Origin: an uncultured Clostridia bacterium
GTDB lineage: Bacteria; Bacillota; Clostridia; Oscillospirales; Acutalibacteraceae
Length of the DNA: 38,426 nt
Assembly (NCBI GenBank): GCA_944412495.1
Contig: CALYBL010000009.1
Location: 1 to 38,426 of the forward strand
Reading direction: 5' to 3'
Positions 7,492 through 16,579 of the stretch are shown piece after piece. Made by a program: the position numbers and the translations under genes. The notes under the pieces are model-generated. The model was not told the origin of the DNA and ran no database searches. It worked only from the letters and a program-made list of their open reading frames with translations. The first letter of the stretch is position 1; the number at the start of each line of letters is the position of its first letter.

Positions 7492-8187
7492 AACGCACCC
7501 CCAGTTGAATATTAAAAAGCAGTGTTGGCAGGACAGCATAATCGGATATGCTGCCGCATGAGAAAAATGCCGGGCGTGAAAGGCTGAGACAGACATAAAA
7601 ATATAGGCCAAGCACGGGCGGCAGAAGGCGGTGTATAAAGATAAAGCCCGGCCGTATCGGCGACGCCGTTTTATTGGTGTAAGGGCTGCCGGACATGATG
7701 CGTACGCGGCATAGTAAAAGGAGCCATGTCCTGCACGGCAAGAAACATCTGCGAGATATTTGCAATTAAACAATGCTCGAAACCTGCAAACTGCCCTGAA
7801 ATCACATAAATTATGTACACACGTCCATATGAGAACGCCGCGGGAAAAGCGAAAGGTAAGGCCGGTAAAAAATGGTACGCGGACGGAACGACCTACTGAA
7901 GCCGACGGGAAGATTTGTGCCTTCTGTGTATGAGCGGGCCGAAGCGCGGACGGCAACGGCCGGATATATGCCGCAAATGCTTTTTAAAGCACGGGCGGCG
8001 GGGATAAAACACCAGAGGACTTTGGCGCAAAATATACGGACATGCCGTTATCAGGGACCCGTCCGTCCGCCGGGCGGCGGTCATATTTAAGAGGAGTTTT
8101 GCCCGTGCCAGAGCATTTTCCCGCACGCTTAAGACGACAGGCTCATATCACCGCGCCAGCCTCTCTTTAGAATATCGCCGTCCGCGG
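7492..8187. other. Gene-free gap upstream of comM
   Basis: About 700 bases lie between the queT terminator and the comM start. The apparent open frame that runs upstream from comM has no homology-like content or start signal. A 21-codon GTG frame at 8105 with GAGGAG upstream is not convincing. I did not find a comM promoter with good spacing, nor a recognisable structural RNA. Confidence 0.5.
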
Positions 8188-8226
8188 CAAAAAAAGAAAA
8201 AGGCACGGCGCCCTATGCCGTGCCTT
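8188..8226 (-). terminator. Rho-independent terminator of queT
   Basis: A 10-bp stem (8200-8209 with 8217-8226) and a 7-base loop are followed on the minus strand by TTTTTCTTTTTTT. It begins only 5 bases past the queT stop codon. Confidence 0.92.
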
Positions 8227-8231
8227 CGAGC

Positions 8232-8786
8232 TTATAAAGCCGTTATAATCCTATCGGCCTTAGTCTTTACAAGACCGACATACAGGAAGGTCCCGAATAT
8301 CACGCACGGCGCGAACTGGCCGAGCGCTATCCACAGTATATTAATCCACAGCGGTGCGTTGTTGACAAATGCCAGCTCGGCGCCTATAACCAAAGCGTTT
8401 ATTATCACCGGCGGCAGCATCGCCAAAAATGGTATCTTTATGCCATGCGGGAAAATTCGGAATTTAACATTGCGCAAGAAGTAGGAGAGGAAAGCGGCGA
8501 TGAGCGTTGCACCCGAGCCTATAAAAATATCCAGTGCGCCGAGCGGGTTGGCACCGGTCGTTATTCCAACCGCATTTGAAATCGCGCACCCGATAAACAG
8601 TCCGGGGATTGCCGCGGGAGTAAATACCGGAAGGATGGTAAGCGCCTCAGAAATGCGAAACTGCACCTGACCGAAGGCCAGCGGCTGTATGAGCAGCGTC
8701 GCTATCGTATAAAGCCCCGCAATGACCGACGCGGTAGCTATGTAAAAGGCATATCTATAGCCCTTTTTCGTTTTTGTATTTGACAT
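8232..8786 (-). CDS. queT: QueT-family ECF transporter substrate-binding component
   Basis: This 184-residue integral membrane protein of the QueT family is the S-component of an energy-coupling-factor transporter, thought to import a queuosine precursor such as preQ1/preQ0. The signature VQFRISEALTILPVF (around residues 40-54) is typical of QueT, followed by an Ala/Gly-rich stretch (PGLFIGCAISNAVG). About six hydrophobic helices can be counted. The shared ECF energizing genes (ecfA/ecfT) are not nearby, as expected for group II transporters. No preQ1 riboswitch was recognisable in the 119-base gap upstream. That gap follows the CNNM gene on the same strand, so read-through from it is likely. 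The ribosome site AAGGAG sits about 15 bases before the ATG, which is longer than usual, but no better in-frame start exists. Confidence 0.85.
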   Translation of the reverse strand: MSNTKTKKGYRYAFYIATASVIAGLYTIATLLIQPLAFGQVQFRISEALTILPVFTPAAIPGLFIGCAISNAVGITTGANPLGALDIFIGSGATLIAAFLSYFLRNVKFRIFPHGIKIPFLAMLPPVIINALVIGAELAFVNNAPLWINILWIALGQFAPCVIFGTFLYVGLVKTKADRIITAL

Positions 8787-8905
8787 CGCTTTTAATTACA
8801 GCTCCTTATTCGTAATAAATTCAAGCCTACTGAAGCAGAGGCATTGACTGCCGTTTAAGCAGGCATAAAAAATCAAACAGCAGACTGCCGGAAGAACAGA
8901 GGTCA

Positions 8906-10345
8906 TTATTTTTCCTTGTCTTTTTCCTTATCCTTGCCCTTGTCCTTGCTCTTTGACTTTTTTTCGCTGTCTTCGTCGCCGTCATCGTCATTTTTTGCAG
9001 GAGCGTTGGGGTCTCTTTCTACCTGAACGCGCTCTATGCGCTTATCCTCCACGCTCTTTATGGTAAAGATATAACCCGACGTCTCAACGCTGGCGGTTTC
9101 GCCCTCGACAGGTACGCGGCCGAGCATGGACATTATCATGCCGCCCAGCGTGTCGTATTCGCCCTCCGGCAGCTTTACGCCCAAAATTTCCTCTACCTCT
9201 TCTATGTCAGTGGTGCCGTCCATCGTAAACATATCGTTGCCGATGACCTCAATGTCCTCGGTCTCGTTGTCGTATTCGTCCTGCATGTTTCCGACTATCG
9301 ACTCAAGCAGGTCTTCTATCGTGACAATACCGGCCGTGCCGCCGTATTCATCGACGACGACGGACATCTGTATGTGCTTTGCAGTCATTTCCTGGAACAG
9401 ATCGCCGCAGCGCTTGGATTCCGGCACAAAATATGCCGGGCGCATAAATTTGTTTATAATATCGCCGTCGTCCGGCAGATGCTTGCCGACAAATCTCAGC
9501 AAATCCTTGACATAAACGATGCCTACAACATTGTCTATGTCTTCGTCAAACACAGGAAGACGGGAATAGCCGTTTTCAATGGCTTCATTAAGCAGAACGT
9601 CGAGAGAATCCGATTTGTCTACCGCGCAGATGTCTGTACGGTGCGTCATGACGTCGGCCGCCACAATGTCATCAAACTCGAAGACGTTTATTATCATGTC
9701 CTTCTGGCTGCTCTCAATAGCGCCCTTTTCCTCAGCAACGTCGGCCATCATGCGGATGTCCTCCTCCGTCACATGCTCCTCGTTGGCGTTGGGGTCGATT
9801 CGGAACAGCTTCAGCACTATGTTGGTTGAGGCCGAAAGCAGCTTTACAAAGAATTTTAAAAAGCTCTTTACGAAAAGAAGTATGCCGACCACGCGGAAGG
9901 ATATCGCCTCGCTCTTCTGCATGGCAATCTTTTTTGGGACAAGCTCGCCCAGAACAAGCGAGAAGTAGGATATTACTATCGTGACGAGCACCAGCGATAC
10001 GCCGTTTATAATGCTCACGGCCGTCGGTGACTGAAGGTTGAGCAGACCTTGTATCCAAGCGGCCAGCGGGTCGCTGAAGTTGTCTGCCGCCGATGCCGAT
10101 GTCAAAAAGCCGGCCAGCGTTACGCCTATCTGTATTGTGGACAGAAAGCTTGATGAATCGGATGTGAGCTTAAGCAGTTTTTTTGCCTTTTTGTTGCCCT
10201 CCTCCGCCATGCGCTTTATCTTGTTTTCATTGACGGATATGATTGCTATCTCGCTCATGGCAAAAAAGGCGTTGATAAAAATAAGTACGAAAAGCAGTAC
10301 AATTTTTAAAATTATACTAACCGGACTAAGAGGGTCAGTGTCCAT
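8906..10345 (-). CDS. CNNM/CorC-type membrane protein (DUF21, CBS pair, CorC_HlyC)
   Basis: This 479-residue protein belongs to the family often labelled hemolysin or magnesium/cobalt efflux protein. The N-terminal DUF21/CNNM domain (about 1-200) has several membrane helices with the NEKIK-type start (ISVNENKIKRM). A CBS pair follows (about 215-340, including VMTHRTDI and SRLPVFDE). Next is the small CorC_HlyC domain (about 355-440), containing LGGMIMSMLGRVP. The last 30 residues are a highly charged Lys/Asp/Glu tail. Homologues are linked to Mg or Na/Mg transport; the hemolysin name is historical. GGAG precedes the ATG by 6 bases. The promoter at 10435-10463 fits, and queT lies 119 bases downstream in the same direction. 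Confidence 0.9.
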   Translation of the reverse strand: MDTDPLSPVSIILKIVLLFVLIFINAFFAMSEIAIISVNENKIKRMAEEGNKKAKKLLKLTSDSSSFLSTIQIGVTLAGFLTSASAADNFSDPLAAWIQGLLNLQSPTAVSIINGVSLVLVTIVISYFSLVLGELVPKKIAMQKSEAISFRVVGILLFVKSFLKFFVKLLSASTNIVLKLFRIDPNANEEHVTEEDIRMMADVAEEKGAIESSQKDMIINVFEFDDIVAADVMTHRTDICAVDKSDSLDVLLNEAIENGYSRLPVFDEDIDNVVGIVYVKDLLRFVGKHLPDDGDIINKFMRPAYFVPESKRCGDLFQEMTAKHIQMSVVVDEYGGTAGIVTIEDLLESIVGNMQDEYDNETEDIEVIGNDMFTMDGTTDIEEVEEILGVKLPEGEYDTLGGMIMSMLGRVPVEGETASVETSGYIFTIKSVEDKRIERVQVERDPNAPAKNDDDGDEDSEKKSKSKDKGKDKEKDKEK

Positions 10346-10434
10346 ACATTACTCCATTCTCCGCTGTGCGGATTTATTTTGATTTTTGGGATTTGCATTT
10401 TGCTGCATCAATCCCATTATATATTAATACATAT

Positions 10435-10463
10435 ATAATACTTTTTTAAGCGCATTTTGTCAA
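10435..10463 (-). promoter_or_regulatory. Sigma-A-type promoter for the CNNM-queT unit
   Basis: On the minus strand, a perfect TTGACA (10458-10463) and TATTAT (10435-10440) are separated by 17 bases. About 80 bases of leader precede the ATG. Confidence 0.65.
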
Positions 10464-10609
10464 AGGCTATTTAAATAATTAAGCAAGAATAAGACTCAGC
10501 AGTTAAATAAAACAGGGCGCCAAGCTGAGAAAGCGGCTGTTTTCAAAAAAATAGCGGCGAAAACCGAAGCATTTGTGGGATTTTTTCAAAAAATTAACAT
10601 ATATAACTG

Positions 10610-10638
10610 TTTACAATGGAAATTAAAAGTGCTAAAAT
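10610..10638 (+). promoter_or_regulatory. Sigma-A-type promoter for nifJ
   Basis: TTTACA (10610-10615) and TAAAAT (10633-10638) are 17 bases apart, about 36 bases before the ATG. The AGGAGG ribosome site lies 10 bases before the start. The rest of the 328-base divergent gap (10346-10673) is A/T-rich and holds only these two promoters. Confidence 0.65.
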
Positions 10639-10673
10639 AAATCGGAGTATGTTAAATAGGAGGAAAAATACAC

Positions 10674-13600
10674 ATGGTTATGAGAAAAAAGGGTACCATG
10701 GATGGTAACTCGGCAGCAGCATATGTATCATATGCGTTTACAGATGTTGCCGCGATTTATCCGATAACCCCCTCCTCCAACATGGCGGAGGAGACAGATA
10801 AAATGGCAGCGGCGGGTGCGAAAAACCTGTTCGGCCGTCCTGTCAAGATTGTGGAGATGCAGTCGGAGGGCGGCGCCGCCGGCGCTGTGCACGGCTCGCT
10901 TGCCGCGGGTGCATTGACCACCACATATACGGCGTCACAGGGACTGCTCCTTATGATACCGAATATGTACAAAATAGCCGGTGAGCTTCTCCCGGGCGTC
11001 ATAAACGTCTCTGCGAGAGCCATAGCGTCTCACGCACTTTCCATATTCGGCGACCATTCGGACATTTACGCCTGCCGTCAGACAGGCTTTGCAATGCTTT
11101 GCTCCACAAACCCGCAGGAGGTCATGGACCTCGGTGCGGTGGCGCATCTTGCGGCCATAAAGGGCAGAATTCCTTTCATGCACTTCTTTGACGGCTTCCG
11201 CACCTCTCACGAAATTCAGAAGATTGAAAAGTGGGACTATGCCGACCTTGACGAAATGCTCGATAAGGAGGCCGTTAAGGAATTCCGCAATCGTTCGCTC
11301 AACCCTGAGTCCCCGGCTCAGAGAGGCACGGCCCAGAATCCCGACGTGTTCTTCCAGGCAAGAGAGGCTTCCAATCCTTATTATGACAACATAATAAATG
11401 TAACGGAAGAATACATGAACAAGGTCAACGAAAAGATAGGCACAAACTACAAGCTCTTCAACTATTACGGCGCCCGCAATGCGGAGCATGTCATAATAGC
11501 CATGGGCTCTGTTAACGACACCATAGAAGAAACAATAGACTATCTGAACAAAAACGGCGAGAAGGTAGGTCTCGTAAAGGTAAGACTGTACCGCCCGTTC
11601 TCCGCAAAGCACCTTATCAGCGCTCTCCCGAGCAGCGTTAAGAAGATCTCTGTGCTTGACAGGACGAAGGAGCCCGGCTCGATAGGCGAGCCGCTTTACC
11701 TCGATGTTTTGGCGGCACTTGCCGGCTCAAAGTTTGCAGGCGTGCCGGTATATACCGGACGCTACGGCCTCGGCTCGAAGGACACGACTCCGGCGCAGAT
11801 TATTGCCGTTTACCGCAACATGGACAAGGCGCGTCCGAAGAAGCGCTTTACAATAGGCATTGAGGACGACCTGACGAATCTCTCGCTGCCGGTTAAGGAG
11901 AATCCGGACACCACTCCGCGCGGCACGCACTCCTGCAAGTTCTGGGGCCTCGGCTCTGACGGCACCGTCGGCGCGAACAAGAATTCCATAAAGATTATAG
12001 GCGACAACACGGACATGTATGCACAGGGCTATTTCGCATACGACTCCAAGAAGTCGGGCGGTGTTACGATATCTCACCTGCGCTTCGGCAAGAAGCCCAT
12101 CAAGTCCGCCTACTATGTAAACAAGGCCGACTTTGTGGCCTGCCACAATCCCTCATATGTCGACAAGTACGACATAGTCGAGGACATCAAGCCGGGCGGA
12201 ATATTCCTGCTCAACTGCGCCTGGGACGAGGCGGAGCTCGACAAGCACCTGCCAGCCAAGATGAAGCAGTATATAGCCAAGAACGACATAAAGATGTATA
12301 CCATAAACGCAACGCAGATAGCTAAGGACTTGGGCCTCGGCGGCCGTGTCAACACTATACTCCAGTCTGCGTTCTTCAAGCTCGCGAAGATAATACCCGC
12401 AGACACGGCGGTTGACCTCATGAAAAAGGCCGCGACGAAGTCCTACGGCAAGAAGGGCGAGCAGGTCGTAGCGATGAATCACAACGCCATCGACAGCGGC
12501 ATGCAGAATGTCAAGAAGGTAAACGTTCCGGCCGGCTGGGCAAAGGCGACGGATGAGATTGTCGAAGTCAAGGCCACCGGCGACGACAAGAAGCTGGTCG
12601 ACTATGTAAACAACATCCTCACCCCGATAAATGCACAGCGCGGCGACGCACTGCCGGTATCGGCGTTTAAGGATATGGCCGACGGCGAGGTGCCGCTCGG
12701 CTCCTCACAGTACGAGAAGCGCGGCATAGCGGTTGACGTGCCGGAATGGAATCCGGAAAACTGCATACAGTGCAACTTCTGCTCTTATGTATGCCCGCAC
12801 GCTGTCATACGTCCGGTCGCCATGACAAAGGCTGAGGCAGACAAGGCGCCGGCTTCGATGAAGGCGGTCCCGATGACAGGTATGCCCGACATGCAGTTTG
12901 CCATGACAATATCCGCACTCGACTGCACCGGCTGCGGCTCCTGCGCGAACGTCTGCCCCGGCAAGAAGGGCGTTAAGGCGCTCACCATGAAGCCGCTCGA
13001 TACTCAGCTTGACCAGCAGGACGCCTTTGCATACGGCTTCGGCCTGCCGGAGAAAAAGGAGGTTGCGGAGAAGTTCAAGCCCACTACCGTAAAGGGCAGC
13101 CAGTTCAAGCAGCCTCTGCTTGAGTTCTCCGGTGCGTGCGCCGGCTGCGGCGAGACTCCGTATGCCAAGCTGGTAACACAGCTCTTCGGCGACAGGATGT
13201 ATATAGCCAACGCTACAGGCTGCTCGTCAATCTGGGGCGGCTCGGCTCCGTCGACGCCGTACACCGTGAACAAGCAGGGCAAGGGCCCGGCATGGCAGAA
13301 CTCGTTGTTTGAGGACAACGCCGAGTTCGGCTACGGCATGTATCTTGCAAACGTGGCGATACGCGACCGTCTTGCCGAGAAGGCAAAGCTTCTGGCGGAA
13401 GGCTCCGACGCGGCGGTAAAGGCTGCGGCCAAGGAATGGCTCGACACCTTTAATGATGGTGAAGCAAACGGCGCGGCGGCTGAGAAGCTTACCAAAGCGC
13501 TCAAGGCCAGCAAGGCTAAGGGCGATGAAAAGAAGATAGCAGATGAAATACTTGCAGACAGCAAATATCTTGCCAAGAAGTCGATATGGATATTCGGCGG

Positions 13601-14228
13601 CGACGGCTGGGCATATGATATAGGCTTCGGCGGCCTTGACCACGTGCTTGCCTCGGGCGAGGATGTAAACGTGCTGGTATTCGATACCGAGGTTTACTCC
13701 AACACCGGCGGTCAGGCATCAAAATCAACGCCGGAGGGAGCTATCGCACAGTTTGCCGCAACCGGCAAGAGCGTTAAGAAAAAGGACCTTGCAGCTATTG
13801 CAATGAGCTACGGCTACGTATATGTTGCGCAGATAGCGCAGGGCGCTGATTACAATCAGTGCATAAAGGCGTTTGCCGAGGCGGAGAGCTACCACGGCCC
13901 GTCGATAATCATAGCGTATGCTCCGTGCATAAACCACGGCATTAAGGGCGGCATGGGCATAAGCCAGACAGAGGAGAAGAAGGCCGTAACCTCCGGCTAC
14001 TGGAATCTCTTCCGTTACGACCCGAGGCGTGCTGACGAGGGCAAGAACCCGTTCGTGCTCGACAGCAAGGAGCCGACCGGAGAGTATAAGGAATTTGCGC
14101 TCAATGAGGTGCGTTACAGCGCGCTTATGCGCAGCAATCCCGAGAGGTCGGAGAAGCTGCTTGACCAGGCTGCAGAAACGGCTAAGGAGAAATACGCAAG
14201 CCTTGTTAAACGCGCTCAGGCCGAATAA
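10674..14228 (+). CDS. nifJ: Pyruvate:ferredoxin (flavodoxin) oxidoreductase, single-chain
   Basis: This is a cytoplasmic 1184-residue homodimer-type PFOR, full length for the family. It converts pyruvate and CoA to acetyl-CoA and CO2 while reducing ferredoxin, a central step of anaerobic energy metabolism. The N-terminal domain holds YPITPSSNMAE (about 28-38). The gamma-type domain follows around 420-640. The inserted 2[4Fe-4S] ferredoxin domain has CIQCNFCSYVCP (about 696-707) and CTGCGSCANVCP (about 750-761). The C-terminal thiamine diphosphate domain carries CAGCGE (about 822), GDGWAYDIGFGG (about 977), NTGGQASKSTP (about 1010) and a late Cys in APCINHG (about 1083), matching the proximal-cluster ligands. 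The first ATG is preferred because AGGAGG is 10 bases upstream; a second ATG two codons later is possible. It is monocistronic. Confidence 0.97.
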   Translation: MVMRKKGTMDGNSAAAYVSYAFTDVAAIYPITPSSNMAEETDKMAAAGAKNLFGRPVKIVEMQSEGGAAGAVHGSLAAGALTTTYTASQGLLLMIPNMYKIAGELLPGVINVSARAIASHALSIFGDHSDIYACRQTGFAMLCSTNPQEVMDLGAVAHLAAIKGRIPFMHFFDGFRTSHEIQKIEKWDYADLDEMLDKEAVKEFRNRSLNPESPAQRGTAQNPDVFFQAREASNPYYDNIINVTEEYMNKVNEKIGTNYKLFNYYGARNAEHVIIAMGSVNDTIEETIDYLNKNGEKVGLVKVRLYRPFSAKHLISALPSSVKKISVLDRTKEPGSIGEPLYLDVLAALAGSKFAGVPVYTGRYGLGSKDTTPAQIIAVYRNMDKARPKKRFTIGIEDDLTNLSLPVKENPDTTPRGTHSCKFWGLGSDGTVGANKNSIKIIGDNTDMYAQGYFAYDSKKSGGVTISHLRFGKKPIKSAYYVNKADFVACHNPSYVDKYDIVEDIKPGGIFLLNCAWDEAELDKHLPAKMKQYIAKNDIKMYTINATQIAKDLGLGGRVNTILQSAFFKLAKIIPADTAVDLMKKAATKSYGKKGEQVVAMNHNAIDSGMQNVKKVNVPAGWAKATDEIVEVKATGDDKKLVDYVNNILTPINAQRGDALPVSAFKDMADGEVPLGSSQYEKRGIAVDVPEWNPENCIQCNFCSYVCPHAVIRPVAMTKAEADKAPASMKAVPMTGMPDMQFAMTISALDCTGCGSCANVCPGKKGVKALTMKPLDTQLDQQDAFAYGFGLPEKKEVAEKFKPTTVKGSQFKQPLLEFSGACAGCGETPYAKLVTQLFGDRMYIANATGCSSIWGGSAPSTPYTVNKQGKGPAWQNSLFEDNAEFGYGMYLANVAIRDRLAEKAKLLAEGSDAAVKAAAKEWLDTFNDGEANGAAAEKLTKALKASKAKGDEKKIADEILADSKYLAKKSIWIFGGDGWAYDIGFGGLDHVLASGEDVNVLVFDTEVYSNTGGQASKSTPEGAIAQFAATGKSVKKKDLAAIAMSYGYVYVAQIAQGADYNQCIKAFAEAESYHGPSIIIAYAPCINHGIKGGMGISQTEEKKAVTSGYWNLFRYDPRRADEGKNPFVLDSKEPTGEYKEFALNEVRYSALMRSNPERSEKLLDQAAETAKEKYASLVKRAQAE

Positions 14229-14250
14229 CAGAGAAAATTTAAAGGATAAG

Positions 14251-14286
14251 AAAATCCGGAGAAGGATTGCTTCTCCGGATTTTTTA
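14251..14286 (+). terminator. Rho-independent terminator of nifJ
   Basis: A 14-bp perfect stem including the A/T foot (14251-14264 with 14270-14283) and a GATTG loop is followed by more T. It lies 23 bases after the stop codon. Confidence 0.93.
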
Positions 14287-14753
14287 TTGGAGCCGAGCAG
14301 GAAAGAGGGTCCCTGACTTTGCCAGCGGCAGATAAAAGAGCCTTGGCAAAAACAATGTCAAAGAATCACATAGTTATGAAAAGAGAAAGCAAAGAGCCGG
14401 CCGCCTCATAGAGGCATGGAAATTTCTGCGGGAAGTGCTATGCTTGAAGAGATAAACCGGAAAATCAAAGAGAATGGGTTTACCGGCAGCAGAGCAAGCG
14501 ATTCGATGATAGTTTTCAGTACCCCTTCCGAGGGTCAGCAAGAGCCGACCCCTCTGGGGGTCAGTGCAAACCACTGCCTTAACAGAGGTTTTGATTATAT
14601 GCTTTAGCATGGCAACTGCCTGACTGTATTTTGTGCGGAAAGAGTGCTCATAGAGAGGGTAGGTATATTCATGTAAATTTGGCCGTCTGCTTCAAGCCGC
14701 GGTCCGTGCGCGCAAAAAGCTTTATAGGCGGCTGCTTCGGCTCCGAAATAAAT
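14287..14753. other. Gene-free gap between convergent nifJ and the ClC gene
   Basis: About 470 bases are present. There is a short hairpin GCCTC-ATA-GAGGC (14403-14415) and two similar C-rich/G-rich mini-palindromes at about 14521-14537 and 14548-14563. A 63-codon plus frame at 14416-14607 has no ribosome site and no recognisable content, so I do not call it. Confidence 0.5.
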
Positions 14754-16064
14754 CTATGCATTCCGGGCACCCGCGCCGCTTGCACTGCGCCGTGCCAGGA
14801 TACGGCCGAGCAAATCATCATATATCGGCTCTGCCTTAAGCAGGCCAGAAGAAAAATAGGCTGCAAGAGAAACAAGCATGCCAGGAAGCAAATTGCTGGG
14901 ACTGCCTGTCATTTCACATATTAGGAGCAGACCGGTCACCGGGGAGCGGACTACTGCAGCAAAATATCCGGTCATACCGAGAACGATAAAATTATCCAAG
15001 GGAATGTCGGCACCGAGCAGGCAGACAGCGACGCCAAAAGCAGCGCCTGCCGCCGCACCGAGTGTCAGCAGAGGAAGAAATATACCGCCCGGCACACCGG
15101 AGGCAAAGCAGGTTATTGAGAAAATAAAGCGTGCGGCGAGCAGTATCAAAAGCACAGAAAGTGTGTGCTTTTCAAGAGAAGAAATTATATCATTACCGCC
15201 GCCCAGCAGCAGGGGACAAGCACAAGCTATGATGCCGGTAAGTACAAATGGTATGGCCGACTTTACAAAAGACAGCTTTATTTTATCATACAGTCTCTGA
15301 GCAAAAGCCGTACATACTTGATACAGCTTGCCGAAAGGGCCGAGCAAAAGCCCAAAAACAAGTATTATCCAATAATCTTTAAGCGATATTATGCCTATGC
15401 CCGGAAAATCAAACACCGGCTGCTGGCCAAATGCCATGCGGGAGATAAAGGCGGCAAGCAGGCATGACGTCATAGAGGACAGCATCAGCTCCATTGAAAA
15501 TTTTTTGCGCAGCTCCTCTATTGTAAACACAATTCCCGCCAAGGGCGCATTGAAAGCCGCGGCAAGACCTGCGCCGGCGCCGCAGGTCATAAGCAGGGAC
15601 GTTTCGCCGCGAGAACGGCCGCACGCTTTAGATATTCCCTTGCCGGCCATTGCGCCGAGCTGCACCGACGGACCTTCTCTGCCAAGCGCCAGGCCGGAGC
15701 CTATTGTAAGAATGCCGCCGAGCAGCTTAGCAAGCAGCACACGCCACCATTTTTGCTCAAAATATCCGTAAAGCTCACCTTCTACCTGAGGAATTCCTGA
15801 GCCGGATATTAACGGCTCCCATTTAAGCAGCAGCGACACCAGCAGGGAAAAAGCGACGAGGAGTATAAACCAAAGAGGAATAAACGCCGGCCGTGCCGAA
15901 AGAAAATCGAGCGCCGTGTGAAGCAGCTTGTCCGCTCCCAGCAGAGCCGCGCGGAATACGACGGCGCACAGTCCGGCAAAAATTCCCACTGCCGCACTTT
16001 TTAATATCGTGATATAATTTATACCTGAAACATCTGAAAGAGATAATTTGATGCCCTTGCGCAT
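14754..16064 (-). CDS. ClC-family chloride/proton antiporter
   Basis: This is a 436-residue integral membrane protein with the full bacterial ClC core and no C-terminal CBS domains. The filter motifs GSGIP (88-92) and GREGP (128-132) are present, with the gating glutamate at 130. The segment AGLAAAFNAPLAGIVFTIEEL (165-185) is split over two helices and keeps the acidic pair at 183-184, which includes the position equivalent to the proton glutamate of E. coli ClcA. I infer a proton-coupled exchanger rather than a passive channel. Such proteins aid acid tolerance or anion balance. The ATG follows AAGGAG by 9 bases, and its promoter is at 16189-16217. It is divergent from the GtrA operon and convergent with nifJ. 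Confidence 0.92.
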   Translation of the reverse strand: MRKGIKLSLSDVSGINYITILKSAAVGIFAGLCAVVFRAALLGADKLLHTALDFLSARPAFIPLWFILLVAFSLLVSLLLKWEPLISGSGIPQVEGELYGYFEQKWWRVLLAKLLGGILTIGSGLALGREGPSVQLGAMAGKGISKACGRSRGETSLLMTCGAGAGLAAAFNAPLAGIVFTIEELRKKFSMELMLSSMTSCLLAAFISRMAFGQQPVFDFPGIGIISLKDYWIILVFGLLLGPFGKLYQVCTAFAQRLYDKIKLSFVKSAIPFVLTGIIACACPLLLGGGNDIISSLEKHTLSVLLILLAARFIFSITCFASGVPGGIFLPLLTLGAAAGAAFGVAVCLLGADIPLDNFIVLGMTGYFAAVVRSPVTGLLLICEMTGSPSNLLPGMLVSLAAYFSSGLLKAEPIYDDLLGRILARRSASGAGARNA

Positions 16065-16188
16065 GGGGTTATGCTCCTTTATGCAGTACCGTATAAAAAC
16101 CGAAATTTATTCCATGCGAAAGAGGGCGGTTGCATGAATAATTTTCGGCCGGCAAAATGATTTTAAATATCTTATTGATGACGGTACT

Positions 16189-16217
16189 ATTATACTGTCT
16201 TGTGCCTCCTGCGTCAA
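16189..16217 (-). promoter_or_regulatory. Sigma-A-type promoter for the ClC gene
   Basis: On the minus strand, TTGACG (16212-16217) and a perfect TATAAT (16189-16194) are 17 bases apart. A leader of about 115 bases precedes the ATG. Confidence 0.65.
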
Positions 16218-16357
16218 ATGCTCCAAGGCGTTATGTGCCAAGAAATACGGTCAAAGCCGAATATGCCGCCGGCTGCGCCGTAAGTGCCGCAACTTTTTAA
16301 AGGGCAGAAGGGTTTTGCCGTCATGGCCGCCGCAATGCGGGGCAGGAGGAAAGGATA

Positions 16358-16438
16358 ATGGCGCAAGCGGGAGCATGGCTTATATTTTATGGAACCGCCG
16401 TAAAGGCAATCATATTTCCGATATCAAAACAGCTTTAA
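16358..16438 (+). CDS. Candidate small hydrophobic protein, 26 aa
   Basis: ATG at 16358 follows a perfect AGGAGG (16344-16349) at the ideal distance of 8 bases, and the frame ends with TAA at 16436-16438. The 26 residues start Met-Ala-Gln-Ala-Gly and contain a hydrophobic core (AWLIFYGTAVKAIIFPI) ending in a polar KQL tail, enough for one short membrane helix. No family is recognised. It sits alone in the 515-base divergent gap between the ClC gene and the GtrA operon. I did not find a good promoter immediately before it. It could be a real small membrane protein, a type-I-toxin-like peptide, or a chance frame. Confidence 0.35.
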   Translation: MAQAGAWLIFYGTAVKAIIFPISKQL

Positions 16439-16495
16439 AGCGCAAGGTTTTGTTAAAAATATACTTATATTTTTTAAAAGCAAAATAAATAATGA

Positions 16496-16524
16496 TTGAA
16501 AATGTTTATAATTTGTATTATTAT
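16496..16524 (+). promoter_or_regulatory. Sigma-A-type promoter for the GtrA operon
   Basis: TTGAAA (16496-16501) and TATTAT (16519-16524) are 17 bases apart in a strongly A/T-rich stretch, about 50 bases before the GtrA start codon. Apart from this, the ClC promoter and the small candidate frame, the 16065-16579 gap holds nothing I can name. Confidence 0.6.
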
Positions 16525-16579
16525 AAAAGCGTTAAATTGGTGTAAATTTAGCATAAGCTGATAAAGGGCTGAATAGTAA

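Noticed and set aside
5968-7956. Longer 662-codon reading of comM
   Set aside because: The extra 155 N-terminal residues have no family content. The ATG at 7491 has a GGGGGTG ribosome site and gives the normal 507-residue length.
8787-8905. preQ1 riboswitch before queT
   Set aside because: None of the type I or II consensus stretches could be recognised in the 119-base gap on the minus strand.
14521-14563. Two similar C-rich/G-rich mini-palindromes
   Set aside because: They are short and without T-tracts; only two imperfect copies are present, too little to call a repeat family or terminator.
14416-14607. 63-codon plus frame between nifJ and the ClC gene
   Set aside because: There is no ribosome binding site, the frame lies after a strong terminator, and no family resemblance is seen.
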